A DNA stretch of 5,454 bases from Giesbergeria sp. GTDB taxonomy: Bacteria > Pseudomonadota > Gammaproteobacteria > Burkholderiales > Burkholderiaceae_C. The notes beneath the pieces are model-generated. The model had not been told where the DNA came from and did no database searches. It worked only from the letters and a program-made list of their open reading frames with translations. The position numbers and the translations under genes are program-made. Below are positions 4,662 through 5,454 of the stretch, piece by piece (the first letter of the stretch is position 1; every line of letters starts with the position of its first letter). The stretch lies in assembly GCA_030690515.1 (NCBI GenBank), contig JAUYGP010000082.1, positions 1 through 5,454 on the forward strand. Reading direction: 5' to 3'.

Positions 4662-5454
4662 AAACACCGCCCGCATGCTGAATGTAGGCTACGAGACCGC
4701 ACTGCTGTCGCAGTCCACCGCCCGTGCCCAGGCGGGCTGGCTGGGCATGCTCTCGATCAGCGAGCTGATCCCCGCCTACACGGCGCGCCACGGTGCCGTC
4801 ACGCGCGAAGGCGTGCTGGACTTCATGGTGCGCGACGGCAACAACTCCTCGTCCATCCTCTCGTGCCTGCGTGCTGCGCGCGAGAACGCCCGTGCCGTGC
4901 GCGGTGCGCTCACCACCGAGGTCTGGGAAACGCAAAACCAGACCTGGCTGGAGCTGCACCGCCTGTTGGCTAGCGGTGCCTTCGAGCGCGACCCAGGCCA
5001 GTTTTTTGAGTGGGTGAAATACCGCTCGCACCTCTCTCGGGGCGTCACGCTGGGCACCATGCTGCAGGACGAGGCCTTTCACTTCCTGCGCCTGGGCACC
5101 TTCCTGGAGCGGGCCGACAACACGGCACGGCTGCTGGATGTGAAGTTCCATGCCGTGCAAAAGGATTTTCATGGCGTCCCGAGTGGGCGCGAGCCGGAGG
5201 CCGACTTCTACCACTGGAGCGCCATTCTGCGTAGCGTGTCGGCCTTCGAGGTGTACCGCAAGGTGTATCGCGACGTGATTACGCCCGAGCGCGTGGCCGA
5301 CCTGCTGATCCTGCGGCGCGACATGCCACGCTCCCTGCACGCCTGCCTGCGCGAGGTGGTGGACAACCTGGCACTGGTGTCCAACGACCAGTCACAGCAC
5401 ACCGAACGGCGCGCCGGGCGGCTGCTGGCCGATCTGCAGTACGGACGCATCGAT
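4603..5454 (+). CDS. Alpha-E domain-containing protein (DUF403, COG2307), C-terminus missing
   Basis: The frame is open from ATG 4603 to the window edge, 284 codons with no stop. The family is usually about 310-320 aa, so roughly 30 residues are missing. It is a predicted all-helical cytosolic protein with no signal peptide or membrane segment. The N-terminus MLSRTADHLFWMSRYTERAENTARML is the family signature. A second copy of the helix motif occurs at 160-179 (HFLRLGTFLERADNTARLLD), both containing ERAxNTAR. Other matching blocks are DGNNSSSILSCLRAARENARAVR (78-100) and SVSAFEVYRKVY (211-222). The biochemical role is unknown. It is almost always encoded next to a circularly permuted ATP-grasp gene, sometimes fused to it, and is thought to act with it in a peptide or amide-bond modification pathway. 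Here it follows that gene across a 133-bp stretch filled by the duplicated mini-ORF. A transglutaminase-like gene would be the expected next neighbour. Confidence 0.93.
   Translation, partial: MLSRTADHLFWMSRYTERAENTARMLNVGYETALLSQSTARAQAGWLGMLSISELIPAYTARHGAVTREGVLDFMVRDGNNSSSILSCLRAARENARAVRGALTTEVWETQNQTWLELHRLLASGAFERDPGQFFEWVKYRSHLSRGVTLGTMLQDEAFHFLRLGTFLERADNTARLLDVKFHAVQKDFHGVPSGREPEADFYHWSAILRSVSAFEVYRKVYRDVITPERVADLLILRRDMPRSLHACLREVVDNLALVSNDQSQHTERRAGRLLADLQYGRID

Noticed and set aside
1..5454. tRNA, rRNA, CRISPR array, transposase or attachment site
   Set aside because: No regularly spaced repeats, tRNA-like cloverleaf, transposase motifs or terminal inverted repeats were seen in either strand.

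Overview
The window looks like a piece of a GC-rich betaproteobacterial chromosome, most likely from the Comamonadaceae (Acidovorax and relatives). This rests on protein-level recognition of the genes, the strong G/C bias at third codon positions, and an AT-rich imperfect palindrome resembling a dispersed repeat I associate with that family. No database search was possible, so the genus is an inference.

Layout. (1) Positions 1-269, minus strand: the N-terminal 89 codons of a RidA/YjgF-family protein, running off the left edge. (2) Positions 270-451: a divergent intergenic gap with the ridA-like ribosome binding site, short inverted repeats and no convincing promoter. (3) Positions 452-2950, plus: a complete comEC/rec2 gene (832 aa), the inner-membrane DNA-uptake channel with a C-terminal metallo-beta-lactamase-fold domain. 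It carries an in-frame AT-rich repeat-like segment at 1688-1760. (4) Positions 2951-3005: a short gap with a good match to a sigma-54 (RpoN) -24/-12 promoter and a strong Shine-Dalgarno. (5) Positions 3006-4469, plus: a complete circularly permuted ATP-grasp protein (487 aa). (6) Positions 4463-4609: a 48-codon reading frame that is a duplicated, truncated copy of the start of the next gene. (7) Positions 4603-5454, plus: an alpha-E (DUF403) protein, 284 codons visible, cut by the right edge.

How the genes work together. ComEC and the RidA-like protein are ordinary housekeeping or accessory genes with no evident functional link. The ATP-grasp and alpha-E genes form a well-known conserved pair of unresolved biochemistry. 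It is often found with transglutaminase-like proteins and the Anbu proteasome-like protease, and is predicted to make or process a peptide or amide-linked modification. Here the pair appears to have its own RpoN-type promoter. A possible NtrC-like palindrome lies about 235 bp upstream inside comEC, which would suggest nitrogen-responsive expression. The pair is also interrupted by an unusual 61-bp direct duplication that creates a translationally coupled mini-ORF between the two genes. These two points and the comEC insertion-like segment are the most notable observations.
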